From: Actinacidiphila acididurans
Lineage (GTDB): Bacteria; Actinomycetota; Actinomycetes; Streptomycetales; Streptomycetaceae
Reading direction: 5' to 3'
Assembly (NCBI RefSeq): GCF_016918855.1
Contig: NZ_JADKYB010000026.1
Location: forward strand, 1-64,000
Length of the DNA stretch: 64,000 nucleotides
The notes under the pieces are model-generated. The model worked only from the letters and a program-made list of their open reading frames with translations, was not told where the DNA came from and made no database searches. Positions 8,701-15,574 of the stretch are shown in pieces. Position 1 is the first letter of the stretch. Each line of letters begins with the position of its first letter. Position numbers and translations under genes: made by a program.

Positions 8701-8719
8701 GGTTGATCCCCAGAGGGTT

Positions 8720-8766
8720 TGACTTTCAGACTCACTGGCGAGCCTAACAGGTGAGTTTGAAAATCA
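8720..8766. promoter_or_regulatory. Putative HxlR operator upstream of the MFS exporter
   Basis: TGACTTTCAGACTCAC (8720-8735) and an inverted copy (8751-8766, complement TGATTTTCAAACTCAC) agree at 14 of 16 positions around a 15-bp spacer that probably holds the promoter. The same half-site, TGACTATCAGACC, recurs at 9293-9305 in front of the HxlR gene. Confidence 0.6.
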
Positions 8767-8931
8767 CACCTTGTGCCCGGAGAGGGGCGCTACGGGGCGC
8801 GAGCCGTCAGCGTCGCGCCGAGCAAGCGCCCGGTTCGGGGGCCGTGCACTGCAGCGGACGCGAACCGGAAGCGCGCCCGGGCCAGGGGTGAGCGCCGGCC
8901 CGGATCACCTCACGGCATCGGCAGCCGCCCA

Positions 8932-9264
8932 CTAGAGGGCGTGGTTCTCGCCCCAGATCTCCAGCTCACGGAGCACCGGCGCGATGGCGCGCCCGGCGTC
9001 GGTGAGGATGTACTCGTCGCGCGGGGGGTGCTCGCTGTAGCGGCGCCGGGCGATCACCCCGCCCTCTTCGAGTTCACGCAGCCGGCTGGCGAGCCTGTCC
9101 CGGGGTGCCCCGGTGTTGGCCTGGATGTCGTTGAAGCGATGGACGCCCCGGGACAGATCACGCAGGACCAGCAGGGACCACCGGTCACCGATCACGTCCA
9201 GCGCAGCGGCGATCGGGCAGCCGCGTCCACCGCCGATCTCTATGGATTTGCTTTTCAGACTCAC
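8932..9264 (-). CDS. HxlR-family transcriptional regulator
   Basis: A 110-residue winged-helix protein of the HxlR type: CPIAAALDVIGDRWSLLVLR (about 16-35) is the family signature, followed by the recognition helix region DRLASRLRELEEGGVI and the wing with RDEYILTDAGR. It has a single conserved Cys16 where YodB/QorR-type members sense electrophiles or disulfide stress. Start is the GTG at 9264, whose first codons overlap a copy of the likely operator. Near-identical half-sites in front of the MFS gene and in the 9265-9407 spacer suggest it represses both sides. Confidence 0.88.
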   Translation of the reverse strand: MSLKSKSIEIGGGRGCPIAAALDVIGDRWSLLVLRDLSRGVHRFNDIQANTGAPRDRLASRLRELEEGGVIARRRYSEHPPRDEYILTDAGRAIAPVLRELEIWGENHAL

Positions 9265-9290
9265 GCCATCCAGGATATCCCAGGCGTAGG

Positions 9291-9306
9291 TTTGACTATC
9301 AGACCC
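9291..9306. promoter_or_regulatory. HxlR half-site between the regulator and the SnoaL-like gene
   Basis: TTTGACTATCAGACCC repeats the sequence found at 8718-8733 (TTTGACTTTCAGACTC). A further copy, CTTTTCAGACTCAC, spans 9251-9264 at the regulator start codon. Confidence 0.5.
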
Positions 9307-9407
9307 GCTCGGGACCGCGGTGCCGGGCCGGGCGCGCCCATGGAGGCAGCCGGCCGGCGCCGGAAGACCGAACGCCGATCCGTTCCCTTTCCCTCAGGAG
9401 ATCGCAC

Positions 9408-9830
9408 ATGTCCGTGGCCGACCCGACCGGGAACGAAGCGCTGGTCCGGCGCTTCTACGAGCCGCTGAACACCGGTGACACCGACCCCGTGGACCAGTTG
9501 CTGGCGCCGGGCTGGGAAGTCGAGCCGCCCCTGGAGGCCGGCCCCGGTCCCGACGGATGGAAGGGGACCGTCGCCTACATCCGCGGCGTCCTGGGCGACC
9601 TGACGCTCACCATCGAGGACGTCGTCGCCGCCGGCGACCGGGTGGCGGTGCGGCTGGTCATGCGCGGCACCCAGCGCGGTGAGCTGCTGGGCGTTCCGGC
9701 CACCGGCCGCCAGGTCGCGATCCGCGCGTCCGACTACCACCGGATCGAGGGCGGCCGCATCGTCCAGAGCTGGCACCTGGAGGACTTCTACGGTGTCCTC
9801 CAGCAGCTCAACGCGGCAGCCGGCGCCTGA
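9408..9830 (+). CDS. SnoaL-like (ester cyclase/NTF2-fold) protein
   Basis: The 140-residue protein has the NTF2-like layout: first helix ALVRRFYEPLNTGDTDPVDQ, a strand with the LLAPGWEVEPP segment, and a C-terminal sheet ASDYHRIEGGRIVQSWHLED. The last segment is the most conserved part of the SnoaL-like ester cyclase family. Real polyketide cyclases are a minority of this family; most members are uncharacterised. ATG 9408 follows an AGGAG site. It is divergent from the HxlR gene with the shared half-site between them, so it likely belongs to that regulon. Confidence 0.8.
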   Translation: MSVADPTGNEALVRRFYEPLNTGDTDPVDQLLAPGWEVEPPLEAGPGPDGWKGTVAYIRGVLGDLTLTIEDVVAAGDRVAVRLVMRGTQRGELLGVPATGRQVAIRASDYHRIEGGRIVQSWHLEDFYGVLQQLNAAAGA

Positions 9831-9848
9831 CAGTGCCGACAACGGGGG

Positions 9849-11219
9849 TCAGTGCCAGGTCGTCCGGTGGTCGCGGTGGGTCGGGAGGTAGGCGCCGGGC
9901 GCGAAGTGATGGTCGTAGAAGTCCGGGTCCAGGTGCTGGGCCTGGAGGTAGTTGAGGATGTGGACGGTGGGCACGGTGCCGGGCACCTTGCCGAAGGTCT
10001 CGTCGATGTAGCGCACCTCGTCGGTCAGCAGACGCACGAAGCGTTCGTCGTAAGGGGCGGCGGAGGACCGTACGCGGCGGGTGTCGCGCCACGGGCCGGG
10101 CGTGTCGGGGTGGAACGGGCCGCCGGGGCCGAACTTCCGCTCGGTGAAGCGCCGCACCGCCTCGGTGGCGTCCCGGACGTGGGGGCGGGCCAGGGTCTCG
10201 AAGACGCCGGTGAGGCCGGTCGGGTTGGGCAGGGCCCACCTGTCGTCGTGCTCGGTGTGGAAGCCCAGCCCGGGGACGGCCGGGTCGCCGGACGCGCCGA
10301 GCACCGAGAGCCGGTCGATCCCGTCGAAGGTCCAGCCGCCGAGGCCCATGGCGCCGAGCAGCAGATGGCCGTTGTAGGGGCCGGTGATGAGTTCCGCGCT
10401 GGCCTCGGCCAGGGAGTACTGCTCCACGAAGGAGAGCGGGTACGGGTCGCCGGCGTGGCGCAGCGACGGGTCGTCCGCGCCGGGGACCGGGCGCCCGTTG
10501 ATGTCGTCGTAGACGCCGTAGCCGTTCTGCAGGAAGAACGCGAGGTTGGCGATCAGGTGCTGGGCGAGATCCGCGACGGGGACGACCAGCAGCGAGCCGG
10601 GGTGGTTGGCGATCCAGGTGTTGTGCCCCTCCAGGTACGGTTCCTCGCGCGGCAGCCACAGGCGCTCGGGTGAGAGCTTGCGGTAGCGGGCCGTGGTGGC
10701 GCCCAGCCACGCGTCGACGTCGAAGTCGTCGCCCTCGAAGCCGTCGTCTTCGGTGTCGTCCCGGCCACCGCCCGGGACAACGCCGCCCGGGACGACACCG
10801 GCGGGGACCTCGCCGCCGGGCGGCGCGTCGCGGCTGGACAGGAAGTACGTGCCGGAGTCGTCGGTGAAGAAGAACTCGGTGGTGTGGAAGCCGGCGGCGG
10901 AGGGGAAGGTCCGGCCGCCTGCCGAGCCGGGATAGTTGGGCAGGGCCGGGGCATAGCCGGGGTGGTGGGAGATCCCGAAGTTCCATCCGGTCACGCCCGT
11001 GACAACGGCCAGGACGAGGGCCCGCTCCACCTCGCTGAGCGGCTGTACCGGCCTGCTGCTGGTGAAGGCCAGCTCGCCCGCCGGGATGCTGCCGCCGACC
11101 GGAAAGCGGCGCGAGCGGCGTCCGTTGACCGCGGCGACCAGGGGAAAGCGCAGCAGGGCGGCGATCGCGGCGCGCTCCTGGTCGGAAATGCGTAGCGCGG
11201 TGCTGGGGGTGCCGGACAT
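9849..11219 (-). CDS. Conserved hypothetical protein, possibly nitroreductase-like
   Basis: A 456-residue protein of unknown function. Visible: an N-terminal part with SRRFPVGGSIPAGELAFTS and PLSEVERALVLAVVTG (about 24-70), a segment SAGGRTFPSAAGFHTTEFFF (about 97-116) that recalls the AGRxxPSAGAxxxxE pattern of SagB-type nitroreductases, and a low-complexity Gly/Val/Pro/Asp linker (about 130-165). The rest, with many Trp, Tyr and His, is soluble. No signal peptide or membrane helix. It starts at ATG 11219 with GGAGA upstream, 70 bp after the cystathionine beta-synthase-like gene on the same strand, so the two are probably one transcript. The nitroreductase link is weak. Confidence 0.6.
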   Translation of the reverse strand: MSGTPSTALRISDQERAAIAALLRFPLVAAVNGRRSRRFPVGGSIPAGELAFTSSRPVQPLSEVERALVLAVVTGVTGWNFGISHHPGYAPALPNYPGSAGGRTFPSAAGFHTTEFFFTDDSGTYFLSSRDAPPGGEVPAGVVPGGVVPGGGRDDTEDDGFEGDDFDVDAWLGATTARYRKLSPERLWLPREEPYLEGHNTWIANHPGSLLVVPVADLAQHLIANLAFFLQNGYGVYDDINGRPVPGADDPSLRHAGDPYPLSFVEQYSLAEASAELITGPYNGHLLLGAMGLGGWTFDGIDRLSVLGASGDPAVPGLGFHTEHDDRWALPNPTGLTGVFETLARPHVRDATEAVRRFTERKFGPGGPFHPDTPGPWRDTRRVRSSAAPYDERFVRLLTDEVRYIDETFGKVPGTVPTVHILNYLQAQHLDPDFYDHHFAPGAYLPTHRDHRTTWH

Positions 11220-11289
11220 GTGGGGTCTCCTTCGGTACGGGGGGGCGGACGGGCTGCGGTGACCAGCGTCCACGGGCTGCGGGCGCCGG

Positions 11290-12702
11290 CTACGCAAGCG
11301 GCGGCTTCTCGCTCGGCTCCCCACCCGGCTGCGCGGCGATCGGGTGCAGCGCCCTCCAGAGCACCGTGCCGGTCACCCGGCCGCGGTCCAGGACCGGCGC
11401 GATCTCGCCCTCGGCCCGGCTCCAGGCGGTCACGGCCCGGTCGGACAGGGGCAGCCCGATGCCGAGCCTCGGCCCGAACGGCCGGACGGTCCCAGTGACG
11501 GTCACCGCGCCGCGCAGCCGGCCGAGGGTGGTCCAGCCGATGAGGTCGGAGTGATGCGGCGCGAGCAGGCGTCCGCTGCGGCGGTACGCGGCCAGCACCA
11601 CGTCGTCGTCCCCGAAGCCCTCGGCCTCGAGCCGCCGTACGGCCTCGGCGGGGTCCTCGTGCCGCTCCACCAGGGGTGCCGCGGTGGCGTGGTCGGCCGC
11701 CGTCGGGCCCTGGGCCGGCGCCGGCCCGCGGAAGCCGTTGGCGGCGAGCCACCCGTCGTTGAAGTACGTCGACAGGTAGGCCCTGCCCGAGTCCGGCAGC
11801 AGGGCGACCACGGTGTCGTCCTCGGTGAGGTGCTCGGCGACCCGGAAGGCCGCCGCCAGCGCGACGCCTGACGAGCCGCCCGCGAGGATGCCCTCGGTCC
11901 GGGCCAGCCGCCGTACGGCGTCGATCGCGTCCTGGTCCTCGACGGCGACATAACGGTCGATCACCCCGGAGTCGAGCGCGAGCGGCCAGACGTCGGCCGC
12001 GGCCTCGGGGTGAAGGAAGTGGCCGGCGCCCTCGATGTACTTCTGGCTGCCGTCGCCCCCGGAGTAGACCGACGTGACGGGATCCGCGCCGATCACCCGG
12101 ACCCGGCCGCCGCTCACCTCCCTGAGGTAGCGGCCGGTCCCCGAGATCGTCCCGCCGGTGCCGACGGTGGCGACGAAGTGGGTGACCGCGCCGGCGGTGT
12201 CCGCCCAGATCTCAGGGCCGGTGGTGGCGTAGTGAGTGGCCGGGTTCGCCGGGTTGTCGTACTGGTCGACGAACCAGGCGCCGGGTGTCTCGGCGGCGAA
12301 CCGCAGGCCCTGGGAGCGCATGCTGTCGGGGTGGTCACGGGGGACGAAAGCGTCGACCAGGCGCACCTCGGCTCCGTAGGCGGCCAGTTGGTCCCGCTTC
12401 TCCCGGGAGGTCTGGGAACCGGTGAAGACCACCATGCGGTAGCCGAGGTGAGCGGCCGCCAGCGCCAGGCCGATGCCGGTGTTGCCGCTGGTCACCTCGA
12501 CCACGGTGCCGCCCGGGCGGAGCGAGCCGTCGGCCTCGGCCCGGCGGATCATCGACAGCGCCGCCCGGTCCTTCACGCTGCCGCCCGGATTCTGCCACTC
12601 GGCTTTGACGTACACGCGCGGGCGCAGTCCTTCGGCGGCGCGGGTGAGGCGGATCAGCGGTGTCGCGCCGATGGCGTCGAGCACGGACTCGTATCTGGCC
12701 AT
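11290..12702 (-). CDS. Cystathionine beta-synthase / cysteine synthase-like PLP enzyme with C-terminal CBS region
   Basis: A 470-residue fold-type II PLP enzyme. Lys44 in GGSVKDRAA carries the cofactor; TSGNTGIG (about 71-78) binds the substrate carboxylate; GTGGTISGTGRYL binds the PLP phosphate; ILAGGSSGVALAA is the usual family segment. The long insert SVYSGGDGSQKYIEGAGHF is typical of cystathionine beta-synthases rather than CysK. Residues after about 340 form a CBS-like regulatory part, though weakly conserved. It would condense serine (or an activated serine) with a thiol. ATG 12702. It heads a two-gene unit with the unknown gene at 9849. Housekeeping CBS or a specialised paralogue cannot be decided. 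Confidence 0.88.
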   Translation of the reverse strand: MARYESVLDAIGATPLIRLTRAAEGLRPRVYVKAEWQNPGGSVKDRAALSMIRRAEADGSLRPGGTVVEVTSGNTGIGLALAAAHLGYRMVVFTGSQTSREKRDQLAAYGAEVRLVDAFVPRDHPDSMRSQGLRFAAETPGAWFVDQYDNPANPATHYATTGPEIWADTAGAVTHFVATVGTGGTISGTGRYLREVSGGRVRVIGADPVTSVYSGGDGSQKYIEGAGHFLHPEAAADVWPLALDSGVIDRYVAVEDQDAIDAVRRLARTEGILAGGSSGVALAAAFRVAEHLTEDDTVVALLPDSGRAYLSTYFNDGWLAANGFRGPAPAQGPTAADHATAAPLVERHEDPAEAVRRLEAEGFGDDDVVLAAYRRSGRLLAPHHSDLIGWTTLGRLRGAVTVTGTVRPFGPRLGIGLPLSDRAVTAWSRAEGEIAPVLDRGRVTGTVLWRALHPIAAQPGGEPSEKPPLA

Positions 12703-13250
12703 GGGCTCTCCGTAAGGTGTCGGGCGGCCCGGGTGGGCCGGATGTGGCTTGTGGCGTTTTGCCTTCAGCGGCTTCCATGAAGTGTCGAACTCCCGCGGCG
12801 GGCGGCGCGCCGCCTCCCGGCTCTTCCCGCCGGACGAGGGGCAGCGGGGCGGTCACGGTTTGCGCAGGCCGGCAGCCGACGCCGTTGCCGCGGGAGCGCG
12901 TACGTGCGGACGTACGGCGGTCGTGCGGGCCAAGGGATACGGGGACCTGCCGCGGGAAGCGGCGGACCGTCAGCGACAGAGCGCGGCGTGGGTGCGGCCC
13001 AGATCGACGTGCCGGCGCTTCGTCCGGCCGGGCCGCAGGGTGGTGGCCCCGGCCGGCGCGACGCGCGATGCCTTCACGACGACTCCGATCGGCCCGGGCA
13101 CGAGGGCCGGGGCGGTGCGCTGCGGCCGCGGGAGTTGCTCCTACCGCGTGTTGACGGTGCGGAACGACGGTACGTGCCAGGTGGCGGGCTCCGTCAAGAC
13201 CGCGCGACCGGGAGTCGGCCGAAGCGCGGGTGATCCCGTGATCGCCCGGA
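12703..13250. other. 548-bp stretch without a recognisable gene
   Basis: Open frames exist here on both strands but none has a recognisable domain, a good ribosome binding site and coding-like codon positions together. I looked for the Cys-type leader peptide known upstream of actinobacterial cysteine genes (SRRHIDL-like) and did not find it. The region must hold the promoter for the cystathionine beta-synthase-like gene. Confidence 0.4.
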
Positions 13251-13865
13251 TCAGCGGGAGACGGCGGCGACCGCCCGCAGCGCGATGTCCACCGAGGCCT
13301 GCAGGTCCTCGCGGCCGGCGCCGGCCGCGGCGTGGACGGCCAGGCCCTGGCCGAGGGTCACGACAAAGCGGGCCAGGGCCGCGGTGTCGGTACCGGGCGT
13401 GAGGTCGCCTTCCCGCGCCGCCCGGGCCAGCCGCTGCGCGAGCGTACTCTCGAAGGCCGACCGGTAATCGGCCAGGAACTCGGAGATGCCGCTGTTGGCC
13501 GGCGCGCAGGACAGGCCGCCCTGGATGGACAGGCAGCCGGGTGGGTGGCCGCCGCTGGTAAGGGCGTCGACGGCGGCGCGCAGATAGCTCTCGATGACGG
13601 CGTACGCGGTGGGCTGCTCCAAGGTGGCCGCCGCGTACGCCACGTAGGTGTCCCGGTAGCGGGCGACGGCGCGCCGGAACAGCTCTTCCTTGCTGCCGAA
13701 CACGGCGTAAAGGCTGGGCTTGTTGATGCCCATGGCGCCGGTGAGCTCGCTCATCGAGGCGCCCTCGTAGCCGTGCTCCCAGAAGACGTGGACCGCCCGG
13801 TCGAGGGCCTCGAGTTCCTGGAAGCCCCGCGGCCGTCCCCTGCCGCGGCGGTCGTCAACGCTCAT
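13251..13865 (-). CDS. TetR-family transcriptional regulator
   Basis: A 204-residue repressor. The N-terminal HTH is clear: ALDRAVHVFWEHGYEGASMS, then the recognition helix in GINKPSLYAVFGSKEELFRR (about 46-65). The C-terminal domain with PPGCLSIQGGLSC matches the subgroup often annotated as TetR_C_16-like with a conserved Gly-Cys-Leu. It starts at ATG 13865 and is divergent from the SDR at 13947. The 81-bp spacer carries two identical CGGTACAAAAA repeats, which I take as its operator, so it probably represses itself and the SDR. Confidence 0.88.
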   Translation of the reverse strand: MSVDDRRGRGRPRGFQELEALDRAVHVFWEHGYEGASMSELTGAMGINKPSLYAVFGSKEELFRRAVARYRDTYVAYAAATLEQPTAYAVIESYLRAAVDALTSGGHPPGCLSIQGGLSCAPANSGISEFLADYRSAFESTLAQRLARAAREGDLTPGTDTAALARFVVTLGQGLAVHAAAGAGREDLQASVDIALRAVAAVSR

Positions 13866-13883
13866 GAACCCCACTTTACCGCC

Positions 13884-13932
13884 CGGTACAAAAAAAGTGC
13901 TAGCGTGGCGCTGCAACCGATCGGTACAAAAA
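13884..13932. promoter_or_regulatory. Two direct CGGTACAAAAA repeats in the tetR/SDR spacer
   Basis: Identical 11-mers at 13884-13894 and 13922-13932 are 38 bp apart. The first is also part of a loose inverted repeat TTTACC-GCCC-GGTACA (13875-13890). They flank the TAGCGT -10-like region of the SDR promoter, an arrangement that suits a TetR repressor. Confidence 0.5.
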
Positions 13933-13946
13933 TAGGGAGCCATCTC

Positions 13947-14690
13947 ATGGGACAGCTCGACGGCAGGACCGCCCTGGTCACCGGCGCCACCTCCGGCATC
14001 GGCCTCGCGGCGGCCCGAGCGCTCGCGGCCGAAGGGGCGTACGTCTTCCTGACCGGACGACGCAAGGAGCAGCTGGACGAGGCCGTGGCCGGGATCGGCG
14101 CCGACCGGGCGACCGGGATCCGCGCCGACGTCACCGATCTCGCGGACCTCGACCGGGTCATGGCGGCCGTCGAGGAGACGGGCCGGGGCATCGACGTGCT
14201 GTTCGCCAACGCGGGCATCGGCGAATTCGCCGCCCTGGGCGAGATCACCTGGGGGCACTACGCGGACACGTTCAACACCAACGTCGGCGGCATCGTGTTC
14301 ACCGTCCAGAAGGCCCTGCCGCTGCTGAAGAACGGCTCGTCGGTCATCCTTTGCGGCTCCAACATCGACATCAAGGCATTGCCGTCGATGAGCGTCTACG
14401 CCGCCTCCAAGGCCGCCATCCGCTCCCTCGGCCGCAGCTGGGCCGCGGAGCTGGTCGGCCGGGGCGTCCGCGTCAACACCATCGCTCCCGGGCCGACCGA
14501 GACCCCCGGCCTGCTCGGGCTGAGCCCCGACGAAGAGCAACTGCGCGCCGGCCTCATCGCAACGGTGCCGATGAACCGCATCGCCCGGCCCGAGGAAACC
14601 GCCGACGTCGTGGCCTTCCTCGCCTCCGACCGCAGCAGCTTCATGACCGGCGCGGAGGTCTACGTCGACGGCGGTGCCAGCCAGCTCTGA
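13947..14690 (+). CDS. Short-chain dehydrogenase/reductase
   Basis: A 247-residue classical SDR with all signature elements: TGATSGIG (about 12-19), FANAGIGEF (about 87-95), the catalytic Ser in ILCGSNIDIKA (about 134-144), Y-x-x-x-K in VYAASKAAIRS, and the C-terminal SFMTGAEVYVDGGASQL. The last motif is typical of the 3-oxoacyl-ACP reductase-like group. It likely reduces a xenobiotic or metabolite carbonyl with NADP(H). ATG 13947 follows AGGGAG. Regulated by the divergent TetR protein through the shared spacer. Confidence 0.9.
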   Translation: MGQLDGRTALVTGATSGIGLAAARALAAEGAYVFLTGRRKEQLDEAVAGIGADRATGIRADVTDLADLDRVMAAVEETGRGIDVLFANAGIGEFAALGEITWGHYADTFNTNVGGIVFTVQKALPLLKNGSSVILCGSNIDIKALPSMSVYAASKAAIRSLGRSWAAELVGRGVRVNTIAPGPTETPGLLGLSPDEEQLRAGLIATVPMNRIARPEETADVVAFLASDRSSFMTGAEVYVDGGASQL

Positions 14691-14771
14691 CCGCGTCCCG
14701 GCGGTGATGCCCTGGGCACGGGGCGGCTTGGGGCCGGGCGCCCCCCTCGCCGCGCCCGGCCCCCCGCTCGA

Positions 14772-14809
14772 CGGCCGGCCGAGGCTTCCGCACGCGCCTC
14801 GGCCGGCCG
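14772..14809. terminator. Terminator-like hairpin between convergent genes
   Basis: A perfect 13-bp stem (CGGCCGGCCGAGG, 14772-14784; complement 14797-14809) with a 12-nt loop, followed on the plus strand by GTTCTCC, separates the SDR (ends 14690) from the secreted protein gene (ends 14873). Confidence 0.7.
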
Positions 14810-14872
14810 GTTCTCCTGGACTCATGCCGCCCCGTACGACTGCCGCGGGGCTTGCCGGCAGGCCAGGAAGAA

Positions 14873-15370
14873 TCAGTAGTACTGGTACGCCCCGACCTGC
14901 TCGGTGTGGGTGCGCCCGTGGTTCTGCTGGACGACGACCTTGTACGGCGTGGCGGGCTTGACCTTGGTGCTCTTGAAGGTCCACCAGTGGCCGTTGCAGT
15001 AGGCGTAGGAGTGCGAGCCCAGCGTGCGGTACGGGTAGTCGGCCTCCACCAGGCTCGCCTTGGCCTTGGTGCCGTCGCCGCCGTTCCAGCACCGGTACTT
15101 CACGGTCACGTTGTAGGCGTGGACGCCGAACGCGCCCGAGACCCACTTGGAGTGCCGCGGCTTGAACTTCGACTGCCAGATCGTGTGCCACTTCGCGGCC
15201 GCCCGGGTCTGGGCCGCCGGGACCGCCTGGGCGTGAGCCGCCTGCGCCGCGGCCGCACGGGCCGGTGCGGGGGCGGGCGCGGGAGTGCCCGCGTGGGCGC
15301 TCCCGCCCCAGCCGAGGGCGATGGCCGCCGTGACAGCCGCCGCGGTTCCCAGTGAGCGTGTCTTTCGCAT
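14873..15370 (-). CDS. Small secreted protein of unknown function
   Basis: The 165-residue product has a Sec signal peptide (MRKTRSLGTAAAVTAAIALG then cleavage near SAHAG, about residue 27), an Ala/Pro-rich linker (28-58) and a compact domain of about 105 residues with two cysteines (YRCWNGGDG and YAYCNGHWW) that may form a disulfide, many aromatics, and the end VGAYQYY. I do not recognise the domain. ATG 15370 has a GAAAGGAAG site upstream. It is divergent from the AfsR-like regulator with a 204-bp spacer, so shared control is possible but not shown. Confidence 0.75.
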   Translation of the reverse strand: MRKTRSLGTAAAVTAAIALGWGGSAHAGTPAPAPAPARAAAAQAAHAQAVPAAQTRAAAKWHTIWQSKFKPRHSKWVSGAFGVHAYNVTVKYRCWNGGDGTKAKASLVEADYPYRTLGSHSYAYCNGHWWTFKSTKVKPATPYKVVVQQNHGRTHTEQVGAYQYY

Positions 15371-15574
15371 GGTGATCTGCCTTCCTTTCACCGGCCCGAC
15401 GCCGGTGGACCCGCGCGTTGCCGTGCGGTCCTGCCGGTTGTGCCGTCCTGCCGGTTGTGGACACTGCGGAATCACGATGCACGGCCGATCGTGCGGAAAC
15501 CGTGCGAACAACCTAAAATCGCCGGTCAAGCGGGGTATACCGGGAGGAACACCGGTAAGGTCGGGGGGTTCGTG

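Noticed and set aside
12703-12900. Cysteine-type leader peptide before the cystathionine beta-synthase-like gene
   Set aside because: No short frame with the SRRHIDL-like pattern or suitable ribosome binding site was seen.
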